Origin: Streptomyces sp. NBC_00370
GTDB taxonomy: Bacteria; Actinomycetota; Actinomycetes; Streptomycetales; Streptomycetaceae
DNA length: 64,000 nt
Assembly: GCF_036084755.1 (NCBI RefSeq)
Contig: NZ_CP107968.1
Coordinates: 4,371,501 to 4,435,500 of the forward strand
Direction: 5' to 3'
Shown here piece after piece: positions 35,300-44,076 of this stretch. The notes under the pieces were generated by a model. The model searched no databases. It was not told the DNA's origin and saw only the letters and a list, made by a program, of their open reading frames with translations. Made by a program: the position numbers and the translations under genes. Position 1 is the first letter of the stretch, and each line of letters opens with the position of its first letter.

Positions 35300-35883
35300 C
35301 CCACCAGGCTACCGGTGCGCGGTGACACCACCCCACTCGATATCCACCGGTGCGGCCCTTTGTCCAAATTGCGGCAATTGGGAAAACTGTCGGGAAAGCG
35401 GTAGGAAGGTGGGTGCGCTTCTCCCGCTGTTCGTCAATGAGGGGAATGCAATTCCCCGGAACGAAGCATTCCGGTCGACTCGCCTTGACTCACCTCCCTT
35501 GTGGGAGGCGGTACTTGACCCGGCGGTTGTCCACAGCGTTGTACTACGGGGGAAAAGTTATCCACAGGCTGTGCGGTGGATCTGTGGATCGTGGAAGTGA
35601 TCGTTCCGAGGTCGGTGTGCGGGCCGAATAATTCCCCGGCCAAACCCGCTTCACATGCTCATTCGGGTGGGATTCGTTAACTCTGACGAGTTGCCGAGTG
35701 GAATTGGGGTGACAAGGGTGACCTGACGCCCTGTGGACGGAAGTGGGGTAACTGGAGCGATTTGTCGACCATGTCGGCTTGCCGTGTCGACTTGTCCCCA
35801 GGTCGAGAAGCAAGCCTGTGGATAACCCGGTGGGTTATCCACAGGGGAGGGGGTCGGGCGGTGGATCCGGGGCGGTCCCGGTG
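35300..35883. promoter_or_regulatory. Gene-free region with DnaA-box-like sites
   Basis: 584 bp between serS and pheA, relatively AT-rich for this genome and without a convincing gene. It contains TTGTCCACA at 35527-35535 (the Streptomyces DnaA consensus), TTATCCACA at 35558-35566, and the palindrome at 35815-35845 with one box in each arm. Weaker matches are at 35583-35591 and 35732-35740. It also holds the serS promoter. Too few boxes and no dnaA/dnaN nearby, so it is not oriC; it may titrate DnaA. Confidence 0.55.
35815..35845. repeat. 14-bp inverted repeat carrying two DnaA boxes
   Basis: CCTGTGGATAACCC (35815-35828), a 3-nt spacer, then GGGTTATCCACAGG (35832-35845): a perfect repeat. 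Each arm contains TTATCCACA or its complement, so two DnaA molecules could bind head to head. It lies 39 bp beyond the 3' end of pheA and could also fold as a terminator for any transcript crossing it. Confidence 0.7.
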
Positions 35884-36819
35884 TCAGGCGCGGCCGTCCT
35901 GGCTGCGTGCCAGCCACTCGGCGGCTTCGATGAACGCAGTGTCGGACGTCCCCGGCCGGGCGGCCGCCACATCCGCGACCGCCACACCGGCGCGCGGGTA
36001 CGACCCGAGGAAGCGCACCTTGGGGCAGATCCGCTTCAGCCCCATCAGCGCCTCACCGACCCGCCGGTCCGAGATATGGCCCTCGGCGTCCACGGCGAAG
36101 CAGTAGTTACCGATGCCGGCGCCCGTCGGCCGCGACTGGATCAGCATCAGGTTGACCCCGCGCACCGCGAACTCCTGAAGCAGCTCCAGCAGCGCGCCGG
36201 GGTGGTCGTCGCCCATCCAGATGACGACCGAGGTCTTGTCCGCGCCGGTCGGCGCGGCGGGCCGTGCCGGCCTGCCCACCAGCACGAACCGGGTCTCCGC
36301 GTTCTGCGCGTCATGGATCTCGGTGACGAGCGGCACCAGGCCGTACGTGGCGGCGGCGAACTCACCGGCGAAGGCCGCGTCGTACCGGCCCTCCTGGACC
36401 AGCCGCGCGCCGTCCGCGTTGGATGCGGCCGACTCCCACACGGCGTCCGGCAGCTGGGCGCGCAGCCAGTTGCGCACCTGCGGCTGGGCGACCGGATGGC
36501 CGGTGACGGTCTTCACCTCGGACAGCTCCGTGCCGGGCCGTACGAGCAGGGCGAAGGTGATCGGGAGCAGCACCTCGCGGTAGATCATGAGCGGCTCGCC
36601 CGCGGCGAGTTCGTCGAGGGTCGCCGTGACACCGCCCTCCACCGAGTTCTCGATCGGGACGAGTGCGGCGGCCGCCTCCCCGCTCCGTACGGCGTCGAGC
36701 GCCGCGGGTACGGACACCATCGGGATCAGTTCCCTGGTGGCCGCTTCCGGGAGGGTACGGAGGGCGGCTTCGGTGAAGGTGCCCTCGGGGCCGAGATACG
36801 TGTAGCGCGTGGCCGACAT
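35884..36819 (-). CDS. pheA: Prephenate dehydratase
   Basis: A 311-residue monofunctional enzyme converting prephenate to phenylpyruvate in phenylalanine synthesis. Catalytic-domain motifs: YLGPEGTFTEAAL, ALVPIENSVEGGVTATLDEL and the region NAETRFVLVGR, where the Thr-Arg-Phe triplet is essential. The C-terminal ACT domain (about 205-285) with DHPGALLELLQEFAVRGVNLMLIQSRP is the phenylalanine feedback site. It is separate from chorismate mutase, as usual in actinobacteria. The HisC-family aminotransferase at 8148 could perform the following transamination. Confidence 0.97.
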   Translation of the reverse strand: MSATRYTYLGPEGTFTEAALRTLPEAATRELIPMVSVPAALDAVRSGEAAAALVPIENSVEGGVTATLDELAAGEPLMIYREVLLPITFALLVRPGTELSEVKTVTGHPVAQPQVRNWLRAQLPDAVWESAASNADGARLVQEGRYDAAFAGEFAAATYGLVPLVTEIHDAQNAETRFVLVGRPARPAAPTGADKTSVVIWMGDDHPGALLELLQEFAVRGVNLMLIQSRPTGAGIGNYCFAVDAEGHISDRRVGEALMGLKRICPKVRFLGSYPRAGVAVADVAAARPGTSDTAFIEAAEWLARSQDGRA

Positions 36820-36865
36820 ACCGTCACCCTAATAGCCCGACGGAGCGCCCCGCCCCGCCCCGGGC

Positions 36866-38218
36866 TCAGGACTCCAGCAGCCGCTGGCCCACGTACTCGC
36901 CCTTCGCCGCGCCGCCCGGTACGGCGAACAGCCCGCTCGTCTCGTGCCGGACGAACTCCGACAGCGCGTCGCCCCGGTCGAGCTTCCGCTGCACCGGCAC
37001 GAACCCCTTGAGCGGATCGGCCTGCCAGCAGATGAAGAGGAGCCCGGCGTCGGGGGTTCCGTCCTTGCCGATGCCGTCGTGGTACGAGAAGGGGCGGCGC
37101 AGCAGCGTCGCGCCGCCGTTCGCCGCCGGCGCCGAGATCCTGGCGTGGGCGTTGGCGGGGATGATCAGCTCGCCGTCGGCGCCCCGCTTGTCGAGGGCGA
37201 GTGCCGTGTGTTCCGTACCGCCGGTGAGGGGGGCGCCGTCCGACTTACGCCGGCCGATGACCCGTTCCTGCCGGGCGAGAGGCAGCTTCTCCCAGTCGTC
37301 GAGGAGCATCCGGATGCGCCGTACGACGGCGTAGGAGCCGCCCGCCATCCAGGCGGGGGTGCCGGCCGGCGGGGCGGCGGGTACGAACAGGGCCCGTTCG
37401 AAGTTGGGCGCCGACGGTTTGGGGTTGGCCGTCCCGTCGACCTGGCCCATCAGGTTGCGGACGGTCATCGGGTGCGGGGTCGCGCCGGGCGCCCGGTTGA
37501 AGCCGGACATCTGCCAGCGGACCCTGGCCGCCCCGCCCGCGTCCTTCTGGAGCGCGCGCAGGGCGTGGAAGGCGACGAGCGGGTCGTCGCAACCGATCTG
37601 GATCCACAGATCGCCTTCGCTGCGCGCCGGGTCGAGCTGGTCGGAGGAGAAGGCGGGCAGCGGGTCGAGGGCGGCGGGGAGGCTGCCGGTCAGTCCCGTA
37701 CGGCCGAAGAAGCTGCGGCCGAAGCCGAAGGTGACCGTGAGGGACGAAGGGCCCGCGTCCAGGGCGACACCGGTGTCGTGCTCACCTGCCGCCGCGGCGC
37801 CGGTGACCGGCTGACCCGCCATCAGCGCGCTCGCCGAGGCCGACCAGCGGCGCAGCAGCGCCGCCGCCTCCTTGCGGCCGGCGCCGGGGGAGAGGTCGAA
37901 GGCGACGAGATGCCCGGCGGCCTGCGTGGGGGTGGTGATGCCGGGCTGGTGGGCGCCGTGGAAGGCGACGGTGTCCGCGCCGACGGTGCTCAGCGCCGTC
38001 GGCGCCGCCGGGGCGGCCGGGCGGCTCGCCGCGTAACCGGTGGCTCCGCCGACGGCGCCGAGCACCAGCCCGGCCGCCCCGGCGGCGCCCGCAGTCCCGA
38101 GCACGCGCCGCCTGGAAACGCCGGTGCCGGTGCCGCTGCCGGTGCCGGCAGGGTGGCCCTGGTCCCGGTCTTGGCCCTGGTCCCGGTCCTGGTCCTGGCC
38201 TGTGGAGGTCTCGCTCAC
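36866..38218 (-). CDS. dtpA: Tat-exported DyP-type haem peroxidase
   Basis: A 450-residue DyP peroxidase of the EfeB/DtpA type. The N-terminus has a low-complexity D/Q/G/T stretch and a twin-arginine signal SRRRVLGTAGAAGAAGLVLG (about 33-55). The catalytic GxxDG motif is in MGQVDGTANPKP, the proximal haem-ligand His in NAHARISAP, and TLLRRPFSY is the usual C-terminal block. In S. lividans DtpA is a Tat substrate needed for maturation of the copper oxidase GlxA and for aerial growth. Here it heads a copper-protein cluster, which fits. GTG start; the exact N-terminus is hard to fix because of the repeat stretch. Confidence 0.92.
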   Translation of the reverse strand: MSETSTGQDQDRDQGQDRDQGHPAGTGSGTGTGVSRRRVLGTAGAAGAAGLVLGAVGGATGYAASRPAAPAAPTALSTVGADTVAFHGAHQPGITTPTQAAGHLVAFDLSPGAGRKEAAALLRRWSASASALMAGQPVTGAAAAGEHDTGVALDAGPSSLTVTFGFGRSFFGRTGLTGSLPAALDPLPAFSSDQLDPARSEGDLWIQIGCDDPLVAFHALRALQKDAGGAARVRWQMSGFNRAPGATPHPMTVRNLMGQVDGTANPKPSAPNFERALFVPAAPPAGTPAWMAGGSYAVVRRIRMLLDDWEKLPLARQERVIGRRKSDGAPLTGGTEHTALALDKRGADGELIIPANAHARISAPAANGGATLLRRPFSYHDGIGKDGTPDAGLLFICWQADPLKGFVPVQRKLDRGDALSEFVRHETSGLFAVPGGAAKGEYVGQRLLES

Positions 38219-38224
38219 GGTGGT

Positions 38225-40294
38225 TCAGCCGATCTTGACGTTCTTGTAGACGGTCTGCTCGTCGATGTCGGAGGTGCGGACGGTGACTTGGAGCTGCCAC
38301 TCGCCCGGCAACGGGATCTGGATGTTCTCCGCGCTCCAGTGTCCAGGGGCGAACCGCTTGGGCGCGATGGGCAGCGGGCCGATCTTCTGCGCCTTCAGGG
38401 TGATGGAGGCCCGCACCTCGGGGACGTCGAGCGGCTGCTTGTCGGGGCCGTTGACGTAGATGTGCATCAGGTTGTCACCGGAGCGGGCGGGGCTGATGTA
38501 GACCTCCGCCGTGCCCTTGCCGTTTTCGCCGCCGGTGTCGAAGGGCAGCAGGACGTCCACGGGACCCGCTGTGGCGGGCGCCGCGGTGCTCGCGCCGCCG
38601 GTGCGGTCCGCTTCCTGCTCGGCGGTGCGGCCGGGTTCGGTGGTGGTGAGGATGGTGGTGACGGCGAGGAGAACGACGGCAACACCGGCCTCGGCCAGGA
38701 CGGAACGGCGCAGTCCTGAACGGCTCGGATCGGCGTCACGCAGCCGCTTTTGGCGTGCAGTCGCCAACGCCGCTTTCTGCCGTTCCAGCTGGGTAGCTCT
38801 ACGGGTGTCACCGACCGGGGCGGCGGTCCCGGTCTCCGCGTCAGCCGCTGTGCCCGCCGAAGCAGCGGCCGGGACGGTCACGCTCTCGGTCTCCTGAGCG
38901 GCTTCGGTATCGGTCGCGATGGCGGACTCGGACCCGGCCTCCGTCTCCGCGACCGCTTCCGGGGCCGTCGTCGCCAGCCGTCCCGTCCACCGCCGGGAGA
39001 AGTAGGCGATCCCCACGAGCACGGCGACAAGCCCGACCTTGACCAGAAGGAGTTGTCCGTATGAGGTTCCCCCGAGCGCCGACCACGACCCGACCTGCCG
39101 CCAGCTCTGGTAGAGGCCGGAGGCGGCGAGTACGACGACACTGACGAAGGCGGTGCCGGAGAAGCGCCGTACGGCCGCTGCCTCTATATAGGGGGTGCGG
39201 TAGAGAGCGACGAGCAGGGCGGTGAGACCGCCCAGCCAGGTGGCCACGGCCAGCAGGTGGATGACATCGACGGGCATGGCGAGGCCGGGCTGGATCCCGG
39301 TCGACGCGTGCTCGGACAGCGCCCACGTCGCGGCGATCCCCGCCGCGACGACGGCGCCGCCTATCGCGAGGCCGAAGGTGAGGTCCTGCTTCTCCTTGCC
39401 CGCGTCCGTGCCGGGCTGCTCGCTGTCGGGCTGCTCACTGTCGGTGTGTTCGCCATCGGGCTGCTCGCTCCCGGCGGCCACCTCACGCTTGGCGTAGGCG
39501 CCGAAGAGCACGGCGATGAAGAGGGCTGCCGCGCCCAGGAGCAGCAGCCTGGAGATGAGGGCCGCTCCCTCCTTCGTGGCGAGTACGTCCTGGAGTCCGC
39601 CGAGATCGAAGGCGTCGGCGAGTTTGCCGGAGCCGGTGTAGGGGGTGCGCAGCAACAGCAGGACGAGAGTGGCGGCGGTGATCGTGACCCAGCCGCGTAC
39701 GACGAGCCGTTGCAGCGGCCGGGCGCTCGCGCCGCGCTGCCAGCAGCCGAGCACGAAGGCCGCGCCACCGACGAGGAGGATGAACCCGGCGTACGAGGCA
39801 TAGCGGGCGGTCCCGTACAGGACACCGACGAGTCCGCCGCCCGCCTCGTCGTCGGAGACATGGACGGTGGTCTTGGAGGGCGCCCCGATGGAGAAGGTGA
39901 AGGCGCCGGAGACCGGATGGCTGTCGGCGGAGACGGCCTGCCAGGCGACGGTGTACGTGCCGTCGGGCACGCCCGCGTGCAGGGCGACGGCGTAACGGGC
40001 GCCCGAACCGCCGCCGGCGCTCCGGACCTTGCCCGCGTCGGCGCGCTTGCCGGCCGGGTCGAGTACGCGGACACCGTTGTCGCCGAGAGAGACCTCTTCG
40101 GAGAAAGTGAGGGTGATGTCCTTGGGAGCAGTGGCAACCACCGCCCCGTCCGCCGGATCGCTGGCGGTGAGAGCGGCGTGCGCCGACGCCGTACCGGACA
40201 GGACCGTGAAGACGGTCCCGACGAGCACGGAGACGACGAGCAGCAGTCGCACCGTCAGGGATGGCGGTCCGAAGCGTGGGGCGGTGGCTGTCAT
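38225..40294 (-). CDS. CopC-CopD fusion, copper transport
   Basis: A 689-residue protein. A signal peptide ends at ASA and the mature chain begins HAALTASDPADG, giving the N-terminal His of a CopC-type copper site; the CopC domain runs to about residue 125. An eight-helix CopD membrane domain follows (about 150-440), interrupted by a Glu/Ser/Asp-rich loop with repeated SEQPD units. A Glu/Ala/Thr-rich linker and a C-terminal extracytoplasmic domain resembling copper-binding YtkA-like folds complete it. ATG 40294 has GAGGGATCAGG upstream; a GTG six codons earlier overlaps the preceding stop and cannot be excluded. Likely imports or relays copper across the membrane. Confidence 0.88.
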   Translation of the reverse strand: MTATAPRFGPPSLTVRLLLVVSVLVGTVFTVLSGTASAHAALTASDPADGAVVATAPKDITLTFSEEVSLGDNGVRVLDPAGKRADAGKVRSAGGGSGARYAVALHAGVPDGTYTVAWQAVSADSHPVSGAFTFSIGAPSKTTVHVSDDEAGGGLVGVLYGTARYASYAGFILLVGGAAFVLGCWQRGASARPLQRLVVRGWVTITAATLVLLLLRTPYTGSGKLADAFDLGGLQDVLATKEGAALISRLLLLGAAALFIAVLFGAYAKREVAAGSEQPDGEHTDSEQPDSEQPGTDAGKEKQDLTFGLAIGGAVVAAGIAATWALSEHASTGIQPGLAMPVDVIHLLAVATWLGGLTALLVALYRTPYIEAAAVRRFSGTAFVSVVVLAASGLYQSWRQVGSWSALGGTSYGQLLLVKVGLVAVLVGIAYFSRRWTGRLATTAPEAVAETEAGSESAIATDTEAAQETESVTVPAAASAGTAADAETGTAAPVGDTRRATQLERQKAALATARQKRLRDADPSRSGLRRSVLAEAGVAVVLLAVTTILTTTEPGRTAEQEADRTGGASTAAPATAGPVDVLLPFDTGGENGKGTAEVYISPARSGDNLMHIYVNGPDKQPLDVPEVRASITLKAQKIGPLPIAPKRFAPGHWSAENIQIPLPGEWQLQVTVRTSDIDEQTVYKNVKIG

Positions 40295-40308
40295 GGCGTC
40301 CTGATCCC

Positions 40309-40797
40309 TCACTGCTTGGGCGGGTTGTACGTGGGCTCCTTCACGGGAAGCTCGACCGTGACCGGGCCGGACTTCTCGAAGTGCAGTACGACGTCGACCT
40401 TCTGGCCCTGCAAGGGCTTCCGCTTGAGGTCCATGAACATGATGTGGTTGCCACCACGTTCCAGATCAAGAGTGCCGTCGGCGGGAATTCCGAACGACGT
40501 GACCTCTTGCATCCGGTCGTTGACGGTCTGGTGGATGGAGATGTTGTCGGAGATGTCGCTGGTGACAGAGGTCAGTTTGTCGGCGCCGCCGTCGTTGGTG
40601 ACGATGAGGAATCCGGCCGCCAGGTCGGTGACGGGGGGCTGCGGCATATAGGCGCCGGTGACCTTCAGTTCGGGCTTCGCGCCGGACGCCTTGCCGGCGT
40701 CGGCCGAGGAGTTCGCCGAGGAGTCCGCCGAGCAGCCCGCCAGGGCCAGTACGGCGGTGAGGCCTATGGCGACCGTCAGCGGGGCGCGCCGGTTCAC
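40309..40797 (-). CDS. PCuAC-type copper chaperone lipoprotein (ECuC-like)
   Basis: A 162-residue lipoprotein: signal with lipobox LAGC, then a Ser/Ala-rich spacer and a PCuAC domain. The copper ligands His...Met...His-x-Met occur in SIHQTVNDRMQEV and GGNHIMFMDLKR. Such proteins hold Cu(I) outside the membrane and pass it to oxidases or to Sco. In S. lividans the counterpart (ECuC) works with Sco. GTG start overlapping the sco stop (GTGA), so the two are coupled. Confidence 0.9.
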   Translation of the reverse strand: MNRRAPLTVAIGLTAVLALAGCSADSSANSSADAGKASGAKPELKVTGAYMPQPPVTDLAAGFLIVTNDGGADKLTSVTSDISDNISIHQTVNDRMQEVTSFGIPADGTLDLERGGNHIMFMDLKRKPLQGQKVDVVLHFEKSGPVTVELPVKEPTYNPPKQ

Positions 40798-41459
40798 GGC
40801 GTCTCTCCCTTGACGAGCTTGGGCAGGTCCTTGGTGTAGTCGTCGGCCGTCGCCTCCGAGTCGTACAGCACGTACCCGCCGTCGGTCTTCGGCGAGAAGG
40901 CGATGACCTGGGCGCCGTGTGTGGACGTGATCGTGCCGTCCTTGTGCTTCTCCGGCGGTTCGACGTCGATGCCGAGCTGGCGGGCGCCGGCCTGGATCGT
41001 GGGGAAGTCGCCGGTCAGGCCGACGAACGACGGGTCGCCCGCGCTGGGCAGCCACTTGCCGAGTTCGGCCGGGGTGTCCCTGTCCGGGTCGGTGGTGACG
41101 AAGACGACCTGCAGCTGCGCCTGCTCGGCCTTGGTGAGCGACTTCCGCGCGATGGCGAGGTTGCTCATCGTCAGCGGGCAGATGTCCGGGCAGTGCGTGT
41201 AGCCGAAGTAGATCAGCGTGGGCTTGCCCTTGGTGCGCTCGCGCAGGTCGTACGGCTTGCCGTGGGTGTCCTTGAGGACGAGGTCCGGCTTCTTGAAGGG
41301 GGTGTCGAGCACGGTCGCCGGTTTGTCGGCCGGCTGCGAGACGTCGGCGATCGCTTTGGAGGAGGAGTCGTTGCTGTCGCCGTCGCTGCCACAGGCGGTG
41401 AGGGTGAGCGCGGTGAGTACCGCGAGGGTGGCGGCGAGCGGGACTGTCTTCTTACGCAT
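40794..41459 (-). CDS. sco: Sco-family copper chaperone
   Basis: A 221-residue lipoprotein (lipobox LTAC) with a thioredoxin-like fold. The copper site is the CxxxC motif in YTHCPDICPLTMSN plus the distant His in TITSTHGAQVIAF. Sco metallates the Cu-A centre of cytochrome c oxidase and in Streptomyces also supports development through GlxA. ATG 41459 with AGGAAA upstream fixes the start. It is the second gene from the 5' side of the copper set. Confidence 0.94.
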   Translation of the reverse strand: MRKKTVPLAATLAVLTALTLTACGSDGDSNDSSSKAIADVSQPADKPATVLDTPFKKPDLVLKDTHGKPYDLRERTKGKPTLIYFGYTHCPDICPLTMSNLAIARKSLTKAEQAQLQVVFVTTDPDRDTPAELGKWLPSAGDPSFVGLTGDFPTIQAGARQLGIDVEPPEKHKDGTITSTHGAQVIAFSPKTDGGYVLYDSEATADDYTKDLPKLVKGETP

Positions 41460-41562
41460 GAGGTATTTCCTGGTGGTGGTGTGCGGGGCACCGGGCACGC
41501 GGGGCCGGGACGCCATGGATGGCATGCCGTCCCAGCCTCGCGCGCCGCGGGTGCTTGGTGCG

Positions 41563-42351
41563 TCAGGCGGTGCGGCGCCGGCCGGCGAGTACGCCGAAGG
41601 CCACACCGGCGATGCCGACGACGATGCCGACGATGCCGAGGACCCGCGCGAGGTTGTCGCTGCTGTCCGAGTCGGACGAGGCCGCGGTCGTACCGGCCTT
41701 CGTGTCGTCCTGCTTGGCGGCGGTGTCACTGGCCTTGCTGTCGGCAGCCCCGCCGTGTCCGTCCTCGGGGGCGGCGGCGGTCAGCTTCAGCACGGGCGCC
41801 GGGTTCTCCGGCTCGGCCGCGCCTTCCTTCGGCTCCTCGATCCACCGGACGACCTCCTTGTTGGAGTACGTCTGGATGGCCTTGAACACCAGCTGGTCGG
41901 TGTCCGTGGGCAGCGGGCTCACGGACAGCGGGAAGAGCTGGAACTGCCCCGCCGGGATCGAGCTCTTGGCGTCGGCGGTCCAGGTGACCTTCGAGACCGC
42001 CTCGTTGACCGGTGAGCCGTGCAGGTCGATCGGCTTGGCGAGCTTGGTCTTGACGATGTCGATCTTCCAGCCGGGGATCGGCTCCGGCATCACGGAGGCC
42101 AGCGGGTGGTCCGCCGGGATGTTGACCTCGACCTTGGTGGTCGTGGCGTCGTCGCGCTCGTTCGGCACCTTGAAGTTGATGATGGCCGAGCCGCCCTTGG
42201 CGGCCTCGCCCGCCGCCGACACGCCGACGTGGGCGGACGCGGGTCCGGCGAGCAGCAGGACGGAAGCGGCGGCCACACCGCCCGCGACGGCGAAACGGGC
42301 GGTCTTCGCGGCTGGGAACTTCGCGGCTGAGAACTTCACGGCTGGGAACAC
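41563..42351 (-). CDS. YcnI-like copper-binding membrane protein (DUF1775)
   Basis: A 262-residue protein. After the signal peptide (cleaved at ASA) the mature N-terminus is HVGVSAAGEAAKGG, providing the His for a histidine-brace type copper site known in YcnI. The DUF1775 domain runs to about 180, then an Asp/Ser/Thr-rich spacer and a C-terminal helix VLGIVGIVVGIAGVAFGVLAG with RRR, so it is membrane anchored. The N-terminal AAKF/PAAK repeats arise from a repeated gcggctgggaacttc-like DNA unit. GTG 42351 has TGGAG 7 nt upstream. Confidence 0.88.
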   Translation of the reverse strand: MFPAVKFSAAKFPAAKTARFAVAGGVAAASVLLLAGPASAHVGVSAAGEAAKGGSAIINFKVPNERDDATTTKVEVNIPADHPLASVMPEPIPGWKIDIVKTKLAKPIDLHGSPVNEAVSKVTWTADAKSSIPAGQFQLFPLSVSPLPTDTDQLVFKAIQTYSNKEVVRWIEEPKEGAAEPENPAPVLKLTAAAPEDGHGGAADSKASDTAAKQDDTKAGTTAASSDSDSSDNLARVLGIVGIVVGIAGVAFGVLAGRRRTA

Positions 42352-42490
42352 AGAACACTCCAGTGGCTGTGGGAGGAGGACGGAGGCAGAACAGGCGCCG
42401 GCGTGCGTCCGCACGGCGGCATCGCGACACCGCCCCGATCCCCTGCGGGACATGGCGTCCCGACGGGCGGAGAGTGCGGAGGGCGTCGCT

Positions 42491-43387
42491 TCAGGCTGCG
42501 AGGGCGAGTGCGGCCGGCGGGCCGCGCCTGATCACCGTGTGCTGGAGTGCCCGCCCGGCAGGTGCGGGCGGTGGTTCGTACGAGAAGCGCGCGGCCCGTG
42601 CGGTTTCGGGCGCCGAGCCGCAGGGCAGCCCGGCCAGCAGGGCGCGGGCCAGCGTGAAAGCGGCCCGCAGGGCGCGCAGTTGGGCGCTGTCCGTGAGGCT
42701 TTCCGCCACGCTCTCCCTGACCTCGCCGATGCCCTGCGCCGAGAGCCGGGCGGAGAGCCGCGCGATCCTGACCAGTGCGAGGTCCCCGCGGCGCAGCAGC
42801 CAGCCCGTCGCGAGAGCGGCGAGCAGGTGCGCGAGCACCATGGGGAGCGAGGGCAGCAGCCCGGCGGCGGTACCGGCGGCGGGAGCCATGGCCATCGTGC
42901 CGCCGTGCATGTCCATCCCGGGCATGCCCGCCATGCCGTGCGCCGTCCCCGCCGTACCGGACAGGCCCGGTACACCGGAGGCGCCTGACGTGCCGATGCC
43001 GGCCTCGGCCACGATCCGCTGCGCGTCGACATGGCTGAGTGAGGCGGGGCCGGCTCCGCAGAGCAGCTTCGCCGCCATCCTGACCAGGGCGTCGTTGCCG
43101 CCGGCCGGCATCACCATGTGCTGCTGGCCGAGTCCGAACAGGCTGTGCAGACCGAGCTGTCCGGCCGTCAGCGCCGACACGATGGTCGCGGTGGAACGCG
43201 GCCGTCCGGCGAGTGGCGCCACGACGGCGAACAGCAGGAGGAAGCCGGCCAGCAGGGTCCACCACGGCACGGGCGCACAGGCGGCGACGACGTGTCCCGT
43301 CGCGGACAGCACAAGACAGACCGCGGTGAACACCGCGGCCCTTACCAGCCGGGGGCCGGTTCCTGCGTGTACGACAGGGGCAGACAT
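42491..43387 (-). CDS. Met/His-rich membrane protein of the copper cluster
   Basis: A 298-residue membrane protein with helices at about 15-60 and 75-100 and again near 165-195. Between them is the run HGMAGMPGMDMHGGTMAM (about 149-166), of the Met-x-x-Met type used to bind Cu(I). A further MVMP and HS/HMV motif sits earlier. The C-terminal 100 residues are basic and cytoplasmic. It lies directly upstream of the YcnI-like gene, same strand. I do not recognise a named family; a copper-sensing or copper-storage role is inferred from composition and position. Confidence 0.8.
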   Translation of the reverse strand: MSAPVVHAGTGPRLVRAAVFTAVCLVLSATGHVVAACAPVPWWTLLAGFLLLFAVVAPLAGRPRSTATIVSALTAGQLGLHSLFGLGQQHMVMPAGGNDALVRMAAKLLCGAGPASLSHVDAQRIVAEAGIGTSGASGVPGLSGTAGTAHGMAGMPGMDMHGGTMAMAPAAGTAAGLLPSLPMVLAHLLAALATGWLLRRGDLALVRIARLSARLSAQGIGEVRESVAESLTDSAQLRALRAAFTLARALLAGLPCGSAPETARAARFSYEPPPAPAGRALQHTVIRRGPPAALALAA

Positions 43388-43579
43388 GGCGGGCTCATCA
43401 TCGCACTGCGTCCCCCCGCTCCGTAGGGCAGGTCCGGAAGGTCAGTCTCCGTCCCATACACCGCTCTACGTCACATACGCGTCCGCCGAATGAGGGGTCT
43501 CACACCCCCGGCGCGCTTACGGAGGGTCCGGAAGGGCAATACGTATCGGTATGTCGAGCCGCAGCCAGGAGGCTGGAGC

Positions 43580-44032
43580 ATGAGCATCTGGTGGTCTCTC
43601 CATTTGCGGCGCGAAGCCGCGAGTGTTCCACTCGCCCGCCGCCTTCTGCTCGACGCCATGGACACCGCGGGCGTCGATCCCGACATCTCCTTCGACCTGT
43701 CGGTCGCGCTCACCGAGGCCTGCGCCAACGCCGTTGAGCACGGCGGTGACGAAGGGACGGGCGAGGCGCCCGGGGGTTACCGGGTGACCGCGTATCTGGA
43801 CGGCGCGACGTGCCGTATCGAAGTGGCCGACTCCGGCCCCGGCTTCCCCGCCCGCCGGGTGGTCAGACGCCCGGCGCCCGCGCCCCTCACCGCGGAGAGC
43901 GGCCGGGGGCTGTGTCTGATCGAGCAGCTCGCCGACCACGTGCACTTCCGCAACCGTCCGGGCCAGGGCGCCGTCGTCAGCTTCGACAAGACCCTGAAGT
44001 GGCGCGAGGACGCGCTGCTGCGGGCCGGCTAG
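43580..44032 (+). CDS. RsbW-like anti-sigma/ATP-binding protein
   Basis: A 150-residue GHKL ATPase of the HATPase_c_2 (RsbW/SpoIIAB) type. N-box ALTEACANAVEHGG, G1 box VADSGPGFP and the later GRGLCLIEQL are all visible. Such proteins phosphorylate anti-anti-sigma factors or bind sigma factors in partner switching. ATG 43580 is preferred because AGGAGG lies upstream and homology begins at SIWWSLHLRREAASVP; the frame extends 30 codons further. It stands alone upstream of a convergent aminopeptidase gene; no sigma gene is adjacent. Confidence 0.88.
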   Translation: MSIWWSLHLRREAASVPLARRLLLDAMDTAGVDPDISFDLSVALTEACANAVEHGGDEGTGEAPGGYRVTAYLDGATCRIEVADSGPGFPARRVVRRPAPAPLTAESGRGLCLIEQLADHVHFRNRPGQGAVVSFDKTLKWREDALLRAG

Positions 44033-44069
44033 CGCCCGCCTGCCTGCCTCGCAGGCGCTGGCCGGCCGC
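44023..44069. terminator. Hairpin between convergent RsbW-like and pepP genes
   Basis: CGCCTGC (44037-44043) pairs with GCAGGCG (44051-44057). The stem is extended by GGCCGGC..AGCGC against GCGCT..GCCGGCC, with a 7-nt loop. Confidence 0.55.
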
Positions 44070-44076
44070 TCGCGCG

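Noticed and set aside
35300..35883. Chromosomal origin oriC
   Set aside because: Only a handful of DnaA boxes and no dnaA, dnaN or rpmH; Streptomyces oriC has many more boxes.
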